Assembly (NCBI GenBank): GCA_964251675.1
Contig: CAXUKS010000003.1
Coordinates: forward strand, 1-64,000
Reading direction: 5' to 3'
DNA from: JANXMY01 sp964251675
GTDB taxonomy: Bacteria > Armatimonadota > Armatimonadia > Armatimonadales > Capsulimonadaceae
DNA: 64,000 nt
Within the stretch, counting starts at the first letter, position 1; the number at the start of each line of letters is the position of its first letter. Below, one piece after another: positions 26,684 through 35,014 of this stretch. The notes beneath the pieces are model-generated. The model was not told the DNA's origin and ran no database searches. It saw nothing but the letters and a program-made list of their open reading frames with translations. The position numbers and the translations under genes are program-made.

Positions 26684-27046
26684 ATGTCCGTGTCCCCGCC
26701 CCGCGCCGATCTCACCGGTCGCCTCCTTGCCCTGCTGGTCTTTCTGGCGGGGATTGCTATACTCGTCTTCGTCTTCGTGACCGCCCTGCACCTGTTCCAA
26801 TCCCCCGTGCCGGGCCTGGAACCCCTGCAAACGCCTGGAGCCACCCCGCCTCCCGCTGCCAATATCGGTACGTCCCTGGCCGCCTTCCTCCGTCAGCTTC
26901 TCCTCCTCGGTGTAATGACCCTCGCCGGGTCCCTGCTCGCCAATAAAGGCGCACACCTGTACCTCAGCACGGTTCATGCCCACGACCCCGCTGCGCCGCC
27001 TAGAAAGATGGATGGGTCTGATAATGGAGAAGCACGAAAAGACTAG
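26684..27046 (+). CDS. Two-span membrane protein
   Basis: 120 residues. Hydrophobic spans near residues 13-36 (LLALLVFLAGIAILVFVFV) and 66-85 (AAFLRQLLLLGVMTLAGSLL) are separated by a Pro-rich loop. The tail is short and charged. No family recognised. Confidence 0.6.
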   Translation: MSVSPPRADLTGRLLALLVFLAGIAILVFVFVTALHLFQSPVPGLEPLQTPGATPPPAANIGTSLAAFLRQLLLLGVMTLAGSLLANKGAHLYLSTVHAHDPAAPPRKMDGSDNGEARKD

Positions 27047-27092
27047 ACCCTGTCATACATTTTAGCCATTGTGATCTACCAGAAAAAGACAA

Positions 27093-27230
27093 ATGCGTAT
27101 CAAGCGGATAATCAAGTGGTTACTAAAGCCTCAACGACCTGTAGTTTATGTACTAATAGTATTTCTTATACTTCAGCTTGTGTATTATATTTGGATTGCA
27201 GTGAGTTTTTCCTCGTGGGTAAATCGCTAG
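27093..27230 (+). CDS. Possible 45-residue membrane peptide
   Basis: In an AT-rich stretch. The product has a basic amphipathic start (MRIKRIIKWLLKP) and one strong membrane span (VVYVLIVFLILQLVYYIWIAV), then SFSSWVNR. There is no good ribosome-binding site. A 65-codon frame from GTG 27071 overlaps it in another phase and looks less protein-like. The rest of 27047-27300 holds nothing else I recognise apart from the repeat at 27265. Confidence 0.35.
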   Translation: MRIKRIIKWLLKPQRPVVYVLIVFLILQLVYYIWIAVSFSSWVNR

Positions 27231-27264
27231 AGAACTTTGCCTACCTCGCAAGAGCCACAAAGCC

Positions 27265-27289
27265 GTAGGGGCAGGGCTTGTCCCTGCCC
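27265..27289. repeat. Short palindrome GTAGGGGCAGGGC type
   Basis: GTAGGGGCAGGGCTTG followed by TCCCTGCCC. The same unit occurs at 26469 (reversed, inside element copy 4) and at 35019 (inside a gene). Here it lies ~12 bases past the stop of the minus-strand phosphohydrolase gene. Confidence 0.8.
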
Positions 27290-27300
27290 TTTTGTCTTGG

Positions 27301-27981
27301 TTAAACAAACTCCGCCACGAGTGGCAAGTGGTCGGAGGCAAGAGTCTCAATAGCCGTGAGGCTTCCGAGCGCGAGCGTGGGCGGGTGGAGAATGAAGTCA
27401 ATGCGGGCGTCGGGGCGGTCGGCGGGGTACGTGGGGCGGTTTTCGGCAGCGTCGGCATCGGTGAGGCCGGTTTTTTCCAACAGCAGGCGCAGGCCGGAGG
27501 CGTCGGCGCGTTCGTTGAAGTCGCCGCAGACGAGGGTGGGCGCGGGGGCAACGGCGACGAGTTCAGCGAGGCGGGCGGCTTGTTTGAGGCGTTCTTCACT
27601 GCTCAAGCCCCAGTGCGTGCAGAAGACCGTCAGCGGGCCGTCCGGGGTGGCAAGGTCCACTTGCAGGACGCCGCGCTGCTCGCGGACACTGGGCAGCAGG
27701 TAGTTCTGGACGGTCTGCACGGGGAAGCGGGAGACGACCGCGAGGCCGTAGCCGCCGGGTCCCAGGCGCAGGTTGGCCTGGAACGTCACCGGCAGGCCCA
27801 GCGCAGCCTGCAAGCGGCCCGGCTGGTCCACAAAGCGCGACTGCGGCAGGCGCTGATGGACTTCCTGCAAACACACGATGTCGGCGCGGGCGTCCAAGAG
27901 GACCTCAGCGATCCGCTCGGTAGACCGCCGCCCGTCGATCCCCCACCCGCCCCGGATGTTGTAGGTCATCACACGCAGCAT
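27301..27981 (-). CDS. Endonuclease/exonuclease/phosphatase-family protein
   Basis: 226 residues from ATG 27981. The fold's landmarks are MTYNIRGG at the N terminus, IVCLQEVHQ, CTHWGL, CGDFNERAD, DFILH and the final SDHLPLVAEF. These provide the Asn, Glu, Asp and His of the metal-dependent phosphodiesterase site. Substrate (nucleic acid, lipid or sugar phosphate) unknown. Its first 77 bases overlap the end of the upstream glycosyltransferase gene, suggesting a two-gene unit. Confidence 0.88.
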   Translation of the reverse strand: MLRVMTYNIRGGWGIDGRRSTERIAEVLLDARADIVCLQEVHQRLPQSRFVDQPGRLQAALGLPVTFQANLRLGPGGYGLAVVSRFPVQTVQNYLLPSVREQRGVLQVDLATPDGPLTVFCTHWGLSSEERLKQAARLAELVAVAPAPTLVCGDFNERADASGLRLLLEKTGLTDADAAENRPTYPADRPDARIDFILHPPTLALGSLTAIETLASDHLPLVAEFV

Positions 27982-29368
27982 CAAACGTCCCTTTTCCAAA
28001 TATCTCTGCCCGCCGCACGGGGCGGGTCTCCCAGTACAGCAGGGCATAAAACGGCAGGTATTCCAGCAAAGGCGCCCACCAGTAGGGTAATCGTGAGAAG
28101 TAGTAGGTATACAGCAGCACGGACAGGCCGGACAGCAGCACAAACGAAGACAGCGGGCGGCGGCCAATCAGCGGCACAAAGGCCATTGTCCACAATAAAT
28201 ACCACGGAAACAGGGTCGGGATGACCAGCAGGGTCACGGCAATGACCACAAACGACTTTTGCAGCAGGTCCGGGTATGAGGTCACCGGGCGGCGCACCGA
28301 CCACCAGACAGCGCAGAGGATGGCCGCATTAGACAGCTTGGCCGTGATCCAGTAGCCCCAGCGGGGCGTCACCAGATCAATCGCAGCGTCGAGCCAGCCG
28401 AACAGGCCGGAGTTCGCGTGAACGTTCTCTAAATACTGCGTCATGCCGTGCAGGAAATTCGGCAGGTACACCCACAGCGGCATCCCCAGATACAGCAAAG
28501 CCACCGCCGCCCAGAGGACAAACGGACGCCCATGCACCCGCGCAAACAGCGGCAGCAGCAGCAGCGCAAAGCCTTTGGTCAGTGCGGCGGCCACCAGTGC
28601 CAGTGCCGTCCACCCCACCGCCCGTCCGGGACGCATCGCCAGCAGAAACGCCAGGAGCAGGAAAAAGACGCCTACAATATCCTGATGCCCCGCCAGCGCC
28701 ACTTCCGTAATCGGCAGCGGGCACCACGCATACCAGACAATCTGCGTCGCCGGTCGCCCCAGCCGTTTCAGCAGTTTCAGGAGCAGCCCAATCACGCCGA
28801 AATCAAACAGCGTGTAAATCAGCTTGAAGCCCAGCGGGTTTGTGCCGAACACGGCGTTCGCCCCCGCGAAAATTGCCTGCGAGATAGGCATATAAATGGA
28901 CTGGTAGCTTTTGTACTCCATGTCCGCCCAGGTGCTGTCCCGCAGCGAGCGCAGCGCCTGAGCATTTGGCGCCCAGTGGTACGGGTTGATGCCGTGGTTG
29001 ATCAGTCGCCCATCCCACACATACAGCAGAATATCGGTGGAAAGCTGGGGCGGTGCAAACAGCACCGCCAGCCGAAACAGCGCCGCCCCGCCCAGGATCA
29101 GCAGCAGCACGGCCTTTTCCCGCCCCCCCCCAATACGCGGCAGCAGGACGCCCGCCGCGAAGACGTACAGCCCGAACACTGCGCCGTAGAGGCTCAGGTA
29201 CACCCAGACCGGGTTCAGGGGATACAGCAGCCGCCCCAGAAACCCGTACAGCGCCAGCAGGTCCAAAGCGGTGAAGACCAGCGCGAACCACGCCAGGCGT
29301 GCCCAGGCGTGCGGCGGCGATTTCGGCGGGGCAAGGCTGTGGGAAAGTGGAGGGAGAACATCGGTCAT
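27905..29368 (-). CDS. Multispan mannosyltransferase-like protein (GT87/MptB type)
   Basis: 487 residues with about eleven hydrophobic segments. The first outer loop holds STDILLYVWDGRLINHGINPYHW, the acidic loop seen in polyprenol-phosphate-mannose-dependent transferases. VWYAWCPLPITEVALAGHQDI and TKGFALLLLPLF also fit. A TATAAT lies nine bases before the ATG. The last ~25 residues (basic, after ALLYWETRPV) overlap the next gene by 77 bp and look like frame run-on rather than a conserved tail. Confidence 0.75.
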   Translation of the reverse strand: MTDVLPPLSHSLAPPKSPPHAWARLAWFALVFTALDLLALYGFLGRLLYPLNPVWVYLSLYGAVFGLYVFAAGVLLPRIGGGREKAVLLLILGGAALFRLAVLFAPPQLSTDILLYVWDGRLINHGINPYHWAPNAQALRSLRDSTWADMEYKSYQSIYMPISQAIFAGANAVFGTNPLGFKLIYTLFDFGVIGLLLKLLKRLGRPATQIVWYAWCPLPITEVALAGHQDIVGVFFLLLAFLLAMRPGRAVGWTALALVAAALTKGFALLLLPLFARVHGRPFVLWAAVALLYLGMPLWVYLPNFLHGMTQYLENVHANSGLFGWLDAAIDLVTPRWGYWITAKLSNAAILCAVWWSVRRPVTSYPDLLQKSFVVIAVTLLVIPTLFPWYLLWTMAFVPLIGRRPLSSFVLLSGLSVLLYTYYFSRLPYWWAPLLEYLPFYALLYWETRPVRRAEIFGKGTFDAACDDLQHPGRVGDRRAAVYRADR

Positions 29369-29399
29369 GCTGACCTATTATACCTGCCTTCTCACAGGT

Positions 29400-30341
29400 C
29401 TATTGATCAGCAGGTTTAATTTCGGGCTTCTCGGAAAGAAAAGAGAAGCGCGGCTCACTCCCTGTATCTTTGACAATCTGGCTGGCAATGATCGGTGTGA
29501 TAGGCGCAAGCGCGCTGAAATGAGTTAATCCTGGCAACTGGTAGAAATGAACGCGGGAATTGCCGCTGTACGAGCAAAGTTCCCGGACAGGGTCGATGTT
29601 CGGCGACAGAGTTCCCTCAAAAACAAAGGTGGGGCTGGCAATGGCATTGAGATACAAGCGGGGGGAACGCAAAGAGCATTCCTGCGTATTGTTGGAGTCA
29701 AACGGCAGGCTGTCGCTACCATACTGCTCAATGCGGCTGACCGGTCCGAACGCAAAGACCGCTCGAAAGAAGGAGCTGGATTCGGCAGTCAACAGTACGA
29801 GCGTTCCGCCGGTACTGTGACCGCCGAGGTAAATATGAGTGGGGTCTACATCCGGGCGCGTCGCCAGGTATCTACCTGCCGCAAGGACATCGTCTACTTC
29901 GCCATACAGACCTTCGATGTATCCAGGATTATTGTTGCCGCCGCGCAGGGACGGGTACAGCGTGACGATTCCAGCCTTTGAAAAGGCCCGTGCGGATTGA
30001 TCATTGCTAGGAGATGCCGCCGCCCACGGCGTGTCCCCGATGCTGTTGTCAAATCCACCTGCGATCCAGACAATAGCGGGATGTTTGCCCGAAGTCGCCT
30101 GCGGGAGAGCAATATAGGCGGGGAATTTTCCGAGCGGGGCGGAATAGCGGACCAGCTCAAAACCTGCCGGGGGCTTAACCACTGCATCCGGGGTCTTGTT
30201 TTTCACCAGCAGGCGTGTGACAAAGCCCCGGCGTGCATCGGCCAGGCTGCCGGCAGCCGCTTCCGGCTTGGATTGCCCCAAAGCGCAGCCAGCCATTAAC
30301 AGCGGTAAGGTCATCGCAATAGTTGCCCGAGTGAAATTCAT
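29400..30341 (-). CDS. Alpha/beta-hydrolase lipoprotein
   Basis: 313 residues with a lipoprotein signal (LLMAGC). After it comes an alpha/beta-hydrolase fold: AIVWIAGGFDNS, the nucleophile elbow GGHSTGG near residue 170, a late aspartate region (SPNIDPVREL) and a histidine in GLTHFSAL. Related to dienelactone-hydrolase or prolyl-oligopeptidase-like esterases. Membrane-anchored, probably periplasmic. Substrate unknown. Confidence 0.85.
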   Translation of the reverse strand: MNFTRATIAMTLPLLMAGCALGQSKPEAAAGSLADARRGFVTRLLVKNKTPDAVVKPPAGFELVRYSAPLGKFPAYIALPQATSGKHPAIVWIAGGFDNSIGDTPWAAASPSNDQSARAFSKAGIVTLYPSLRGGNNNPGYIEGLYGEVDDVLAAGRYLATRPDVDPTHIYLGGHSTGGTLVLLTAESSSFFRAVFAFGPVSRIEQYGSDSLPFDSNNTQECSLRSPRLYLNAIASPTFVFEGTLSPNIDPVRELCSYSGNSRVHFYQLPGLTHFSALAPITPIIASQIVKDTGSEPRFSFLSEKPEIKPADQ

Positions 30342-30381
30342 TAACCGAAGACCCTCTTTCTCTGACTGCCACTTCCAACGG

Positions 30382-30510
30382 TCAGAGTTCCGAATGAAAG
30401 TAAGGCCGTATCGCTGCTTTTAACTCCTGTGTCGTGTGTGCCGGGGCCAGCGTCTTGACCAGCCGCCCCTGCTGGTCGCAAATAAAAGTCTGCAACAAGC
30501 CGGGGAACCA
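30382..30510 (-). pseudogene. Thioredoxin-like C-terminal fragment
   Basis: About 42 residues are readable: FPGLLQTFICDQQGRLVK, TLAPAHTTQELKAAI, RPYFHSEL. The 'GRLVK.L....' pattern resembles the end of SCO/redoxin-like proteins. No start or catalytic part remains. It lies directly after the peroxiredoxin stop, perhaps the tail of an older redoxin gene. Confidence 0.45.
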
Positions 30511-30517
30511 TCTGTTC

Positions 30518-31096
30518 TTAATGCTTCGCGGTCACCTGCGGGTGCGCCTTGACCCACACTACCCAGTCCGGGCCGCAGGAAGCCAGGTGGCTGTTGACGT
30601 TTTTGTCTACATACGCAACTTTGCCGTCCGTGCCGATGATATAGGTCACGCGGTTGGCAATGTTCGCGCCGGGGATGAGCACGCCATAGTCCCGCGCCGC
30701 CTGCCGGGCGGTGTCCGCCAGGAGGGTGTAGGGGATGCCTTCGGTGGTGCAGAAGGCTTTGTGAGACTTGGAGTCCTGCACGCTGACGCCGTAGACGGTC
30801 ACGCCCAGCTTCTTGAGGTCGGCGTTCGCGCCGGACAGCGAGTGCGCTTCCAGGGTGCAGCCGCCAGTGAAGTCGGCGGGGTAAAAGGCCAGCAGGACGG
30901 CCTTGCCCTTGTCCCGGGCCGAAGTGTGCAGCTTGCCGTCCTGATCGGGCAGGCTGAGGGCCGGGGCGGGGCTGCCGACGACTGGCGCGGCGGCGGTGAT
31001 TTTGGCCTGGGCGCGTCCAAACGCCAGCGCGGCCAGCACGGCGGCGGTCAGAAGCGTGGTGGTGGCAATCGCGGTGATTTGTTTGCGGTTAGTCAT
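30518..31096 (-). CDS. Membrane-anchored peroxiredoxin (BCP/AhpC type)
   Basis: 192 residues. An N-terminal hydrophobic segment (TTTLLTAAVLAALAF) exports or anchors the protein. The redoxin domain has VGSPAPALSLPDQDGK and the peroxidatic cysteine in PADFTGGCTLEAHS; a second cysteine in AFCTTEG may resolve it. BCP-like enzymes reduce peroxides with thioredoxin. It follows ppx by 15 bp on the same strand and may be co-transcribed with it. Confidence 0.88.
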   Translation of the reverse strand: MTNRKQITAIATTTLLTAAVLAALAFGRAQAKITAAAPVVGSPAPALSLPDQDGKLHTSARDKGKAVLLAFYPADFTGGCTLEAHSLSGANADLKKLGVTVYGVSVQDSKSHKAFCTTEGIPYTLLADTARQAARDYGVLIPGANIANRVTYIIGTDGKVAYVDKNVNSHLASCGPDWVVWVKAHPQVTAKH

Positions 31097-31111
31097 GGTA
31101 GGAGGTACTTT

Positions 31112-32740
31112 CTAAGAAACGGATTCGACGCAGACTTCCAGCGGCAGACCGAAGGTTTTCGTGAAGGCACGGGCCTGTACCTCGGCGGCCCACAGCTCGA
31201 GCTGGGCATCCCCGGCGGCTTGCAGGGTCAGGCGGATGCGGTCCGGCTTGGCAAGCTGTTCACAGCGCACATCTTTGACCAGCATCAGATGGCTGCGGTC
31301 CAGGGCCTCGGCGAGACGCAGGGCACAGGAGAGGACGCGGATCGCCTGCTGCGTCTTGGAGTCCAGCACGGCGAAGGCCAGATGCTTTTTCCGGGGCGCG
31401 GCCTTGCGGTGGTACAGGGCCAGGTTCGCCATGATCTCGATCTCGCGGTCATTGAAGCCCAGAAGCTCCGAATGGCGTATCAAGTAATACGAGTGTTTCT
31501 GGTGGTCGGTGTGCGAGATAAAGAACCCGGCATCGTGAAGCAGGCCCGCGTATTCCAGCAATTCGCGGGCACGGGCGTAGTCGTGCAGGCCGAGCGCCTT
31601 CCACTGGTCAAACAGCGACAGGGCGAGGTGGACGATGTGTGCGGCGTGGACACGGTCAACGTGCGTCGCCGCCATGAGCTGCGAAATAGAGCGCAGGCGT
31701 GGGCTTTCGGGTTCGGCGGCTTCCGCCGGGGCGAGGTTGTCGCGGCGCAGGCGGTCCACGATGATGCCTTCACGCAGGCCCCGGTCACTGATATGGATCG
31801 ACTGGGCGCCGACGGTCTCCATGACCGTCTGCAAAATGGCCGCGCCGCCAATAATAATATCTGCCCGCTCGGGGTTGATGCCCGGCACGCGCCGCCGCTG
31901 CTCCAAAGTCATCGCGCACAGCCGCCGGGTGGTCGCCTGCACCTCCGCCAGCGTTATCTCATAGTTTCGCAGGGAGGTCGGGTTCGGGGCAGACGACGAA
32001 TTGGCGATAATCTCCGCGATATTCTGCACGGTTCCCGACGAGCCATACATCATGGAAAACTCAGTCTGTGCGATGGCGCGGGCCGACGGGGCAAGCAGGG
32101 ACTGCACCTGACGCACCAGTCCGGCCCACGCCTCCGCCGAGACAGGCTTGTTGGGGTTGGGAACCCCCTCAGCGGTCAGGCGAATGGCTCCCATTTTCAG
32201 GCTGTCCAGAAACGCATACCCGGCACTATCGCCGACAATCAGCTCGGTAGAGCCGCCGCCAATGTCCATCATCAGCGCCTTTTCGCCCGGCGGCAGGTCA
32301 ATGCCGCTGACGACGCCCAGGTAAATCAGACGCGCTTCTTCCTGCCCGGAGATAATCCGCACATCCAAATCCGCCAGTGTCCGCACGCGCCGCACGAACT
32401 CATCGCCGTTGTCGGCTTCCCGGACGGCGGCGGTGGCGAGTGCGACAATTTCTTCTGCTCCGTAGCCCCGCGCCACTTCGGCAAACCGGGCGCAGACCAG
32501 CGCCCCTCGCGCAATCGCGCCGTCTGTCAGTGCATGGCCCGCGCTGTCTTCGTCGTCTTCGTTTCGGCTTTTCTTCTTTCTGGCTTTCGCCTTCGGCGCC
32601 GCTTTGTCAAACTCGCCTTCGCCGAGACGCACCACCTGCTTTTGCGACGCCAGCGTCGTCCAGGTTCCGTTCGGCTGCACTTCCACCACGGCCAGCCGGA
32701 CCGAGTTCGTGCCAATATCCATCGCGGCAAAAATACGCAT
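31112..32740 (-). CDS. ppx: Ppx/GppA phosphatase with HD-type C-terminal domain
   Basis: 542 residues. The N-terminal actin-like fold shows AMDIGTNSVRL, ATAAVREADNG, ISGQEEARLIYLG and DIGGGSTELIV, typical of exopolyphosphatase/pppGpp phosphatase. The C-terminal helical region has LLHDAGFFISHTDHQKHSYYLI, an HD-like arrangement. A Lys/Glu/Asp-rich insert near residues 50-66 is unusual. Likely role: release of phosphate from polyphosphate, or conversion of pppGpp. Confidence 0.92.
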   Translation of the reverse strand: MRIFAAMDIGTNSVRLAVVEVQPNGTWTTLASQKQVVRLGEGEFDKAAPKAKARKKKSRNEDDEDSAGHALTDGAIARGALVCARFAEVARGYGAEEIVALATAAVREADNGDEFVRRVRTLADLDVRIISGQEEARLIYLGVVSGIDLPPGEKALMMDIGGGSTELIVGDSAGYAFLDSLKMGAIRLTAEGVPNPNKPVSAEAWAGLVRQVQSLLAPSARAIAQTEFSMMYGSSGTVQNIAEIIANSSSAPNPTSLRNYEITLAEVQATTRRLCAMTLEQRRRVPGINPERADIIIGGAAILQTVMETVGAQSIHISDRGLREGIIVDRLRRDNLAPAEAAEPESPRLRSISQLMAATHVDRVHAAHIVHLALSLFDQWKALGLHDYARARELLEYAGLLHDAGFFISHTDHQKHSYYLIRHSELLGFNDREIEIMANLALYHRKAAPRKKHLAFAVLDSKTQQAIRVLSCALRLAEALDRSHLMLVKDVRCEQLAKPDRIRLTLQAAGDAQLELWAAEVQARAFTKTFGLPLEVCVESVS

Positions 32741-32763
32741 AGTGAGGGGAGTATACCCGATAA

Positions 32764-32967
32764 CCCCTTCCCGTCGCTTCGCGCCGATTGGAACAAATGC
32801 GAAGCATACCCTCCCCTGTTAGGGGAGGGTGAAGAGTAAGACAAGAACAGGAGGGCAAGGACAAGCCACTGCCCCTATAAGTTAGGTCCGAACTCTCTGC
32901 ACCCTGCCCTAACAGGGGAGGGTATGCTTCGCATTTGTTCCAATCGGCGCGAAGCGACGGGAAGGGG
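32764..32967. repeat. Perfect 61-bp inverted repeat after amidohydrolase stop
   Basis: Arms 32764-32824 and 32907-32967 are exact reverse complements, separated by 82 bp. The right arm ends on the last base before the TAG of the minus-strand amidohydrolase. Each arm contains the 23-bp palindrome type ACCCTCCCCT..AGGGGAGGGT. The spacer carries a degenerate copy of the GGGCAAGGACAAGCC repeat. It separates ppx from the amidohydrolase. Confidence 0.92.
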
Positions 32968-34578
32968 CTAAACCGCCCCGTACACCACCTGCCCGCCTAT
33001 GATAGTTACCTGGACGCGCAGGCCGTCGGCCCATTCATCGAGCGGCAGGGCCGTGGGGTCGGCGCTGAGAACCACAAAATCCGCCCGCTGACCGGGGGCA
33101 ATCCGGCCCCGGTCGGCTTCCAGAAAGACGCTGTACGCCGCGCCTTCGGTGTAGGCCCGCAGGCCATTCAAGACAGAGACAGCGAGGTGCGGGCCGAGGC
33201 GCTTCTCCGACGGCGTGGTGCGGAGGGCGGCGGCGGCGATGCCGTCCAAAGGAGCACCGGGGATGACGGGGATGTCCGACGAGAAGACAAGCGGCAGGCC
33301 CGCCGACTGCGTTTCAGCATACGGCATCAGGCGGGCGGCGCGGGAGGGGCCGAGCGCAGGCAGGTAAGCATCGCCGAAGCGCCTCAGGAACTCGGGCTGG
33401 TACACCGGGAGAACGCCTAATCGGGCCATACGGCCAATCTGGTCCGGCCACAGCAGCATGGCGTGTTCAATGCGGTGGCGGGCGTCGGTGCGGGGCGTGT
33501 GGCTGAACGCTTTGGCGTAGGCACAAAGGCACTGGTCAATCGCGGCGTCGCCGATGGCATGGGCGGCGATCTGCCAGCCTGCCGCGTGGGCTTTCAGGGT
33601 CATCGCTTCCAGTTGTTCGTCGGAATAGACCGCCGTGCCGAGGCTGTCCGAATTGGCGAATGGGGCGCGTAAGAACGCTGTCCGGGTGGTCAGTGCCCCG
33701 TCGGTAAAGACTTTGGCCGGGCCGAGGCGTATCCAATCCGTTTCAGTCAGTACGTCCGCAGGGGCGGGCGCAATGTCCCGCCCGGCAATCTGGGACAGGA
33801 GCATCATCAGGGAGCAGCGCACGGTGAGCGCCCCCGTGTCAGCCGCTTCGTGATACACCGGGATTTCGGCGAAGCTGTCCCTGGCCGCCACGCCCAGCGT
33901 GGCATCCACGGCGCTGGTGATGCCGAGGGCATTGAGCGCCTGCGAGGCGCGGGCCAGCGCGGTCCGCTTTTCAGCGCGGGTCGGCTCCGGGGCGGCGTCA
34001 TAGGCCAGATTAACGGCGGTTTCCAGCAGCACGCCGGTCGGCTCGCCGGCGGCATCCCGTCCAATCGTCCCACCGGGCGGGTCAGGGACGTCACGGGTGA
34101 TGTGCGCTTTGTGCAGGGCCGCCGTATTGACAGACGCCGCGTGGCCGCTGGCATGCGTGATCAGCACAGGCCGGGGGCCGAATATGTCCAAGTCGTGCCG
34201 GGTCGGGTGGCGGCCTTCGGTCATCACGTTCTGATTGTAGCCGCGCCCGCGCACCCAGCCGTCAGGGTTCAAATCGGCGTGGGAGTGCAGCCGCTGAACA
34301 AGTTCGGGGATGCTGCCTGCCCCGGTTAGCGCCGCCTGCGCCAGTGTCAGGCCGTGGCCCAGAACATGGCAATGGGCATCATGGAAGCCGGGCAGCAGGG
34401 TCGCGCCGTTCAAATCAACAGTCTGTGTCTGCGGTCCGGCCAGTGCTTCCAGATCGCTGACCGAGCCGACGGCGAGGATGCGTCCCGCGCCGACAGCAAC
34501 AGCGTCGGCGGGGGTGTCCGTTAAAGGCAGGCGGACATGGGTATAAAGGGTGTCAGAGACAGGTTGGGGTGCGCTCAT
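32968..34578 (-). CDS. YtcJ-type amidohydrolase
   Basis: 536 residues from ATG 34578 (MSAPQPVSDTLYTHV); a longer frame covers the divergent promoter region. Metal-site landmarks: LLPGFHDAHCHVLGHG, the DFVVLSADP end, and QIAAHAIGDAAIDQCL with a conserved His. FTDGALTTRTAFL and HRIEHAML are family signatures. These enzymes hydrolyse C-N bonds of cyclic or N-acyl substrates; the physiological substrate is unknown. It is divergent from the next gene. Confidence 0.88.
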   Translation of the reverse strand: MSAPQPVSDTLYTHVRLPLTDTPADAVAVGAGRILAVGSVSDLEALAGPQTQTVDLNGATLLPGFHDAHCHVLGHGLTLAQAALTGAGSIPELVQRLHSHADLNPDGWVRGRGYNQNVMTEGRHPTRHDLDIFGPRPVLITHASGHAASVNTAALHKAHITRDVPDPPGGTIGRDAAGEPTGVLLETAVNLAYDAAPEPTRAEKRTALARASQALNALGITSAVDATLGVAARDSFAEIPVYHEAADTGALTVRCSLMMLLSQIAGRDIAPAPADVLTETDWIRLGPAKVFTDGALTTRTAFLRAPFANSDSLGTAVYSDEQLEAMTLKAHAAGWQIAAHAIGDAAIDQCLCAYAKAFSHTPRTDARHRIEHAMLLWPDQIGRMARLGVLPVYQPEFLRRFGDAYLPALGPSRAARLMPYAETQSAGLPLVFSSDIPVIPGAPLDGIAAAALRTTPSEKRLGPHLAVSVLNGLRAYTEGAAYSVFLEADRGRIAPGQRADFVVLSADPTALPLDEWADGLRVQVTIIGGQVVYGAV

Positions 34579-34645
34579 TGCTGACTGCAACACGGCAGAC
34601 GCCCCGCCCGTTCCAATCCCTGCAAACATCGAAGGAGACCCGACA

Positions 34646-35014
34646 ATGCCGACCCGCGAAATTGCCCGCACCGAATGGAAAACATATTTTGATGATTTCA
34701 GCAAAAATCGTCAGGGCGAAGTCGTCAGCGTGGAGATGATTTACAACCCACAGGCCGACCCCGACTACGCGCTGGAAAAGCAGCCGTTGGTTGGGCTGTC
34801 TTACGAGGACAAAGGCAGCGATGCCGGGTCTATCTTGATTATAGCGGGCGGCGAAGAGACCGACTCGGTGACCTACCGCGTCACAAACCCGGTCCATGTG
34901 TACCACAAAAACGCACGCGGCCTGATCAGCGAAGAAATTAACGACGAGGAAGTAATAGAGGTGACTTCGACGGATGAACCACGGATTGTATTCCTGCGCT
35001 TCGCGCCTGCGTAA
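34646..35014 (+). CDS. DUF5335-like small protein
   Basis: 122 residues beginning MPTREIARTEWKTYFDDFSKNRQG, with GAAGGAGA before the ATG. Family members are short, acidic and contain this N-terminal pattern; SYEDKGSDAGSILIIAGG and ITHPVHVY-like segments follow. Function unknown. Its end overlaps the next gene by 41 bp. Confidence 0.75.
   Translation: MPTREIARTEWKTYFDDFSKNRQGEVVSVEMIYNPQADPDYALEKQPLVGLSYEDKGSDAGSILIIAGGEETDSVTYRVTNPVHVYHKNARGLISEEINDEEVIEVTSTDEPRIVFLRFAPA

Noticed and set aside
27071..27268. 65-codon frame from GTG
   Set aside because: Cys/Ser/Thr-rich, runs into the 27265 palindrome, no ribosome-binding site; the overlapping 45-codon membrane peptide looks more credible.
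28448..29419. 323-codon frame rich in Gln/Arg opposite the mannosyltransferase
   Set aside because: Low-complexity composition typical of the complement of a membrane protein gene.
30434..32839. 801-codon plus-strand frame over ppx and the peroxiredoxin
   Set aside because: Entirely antisense to two clear genes; composition is that of a GC-rich shadow frame with no recognisable motif.
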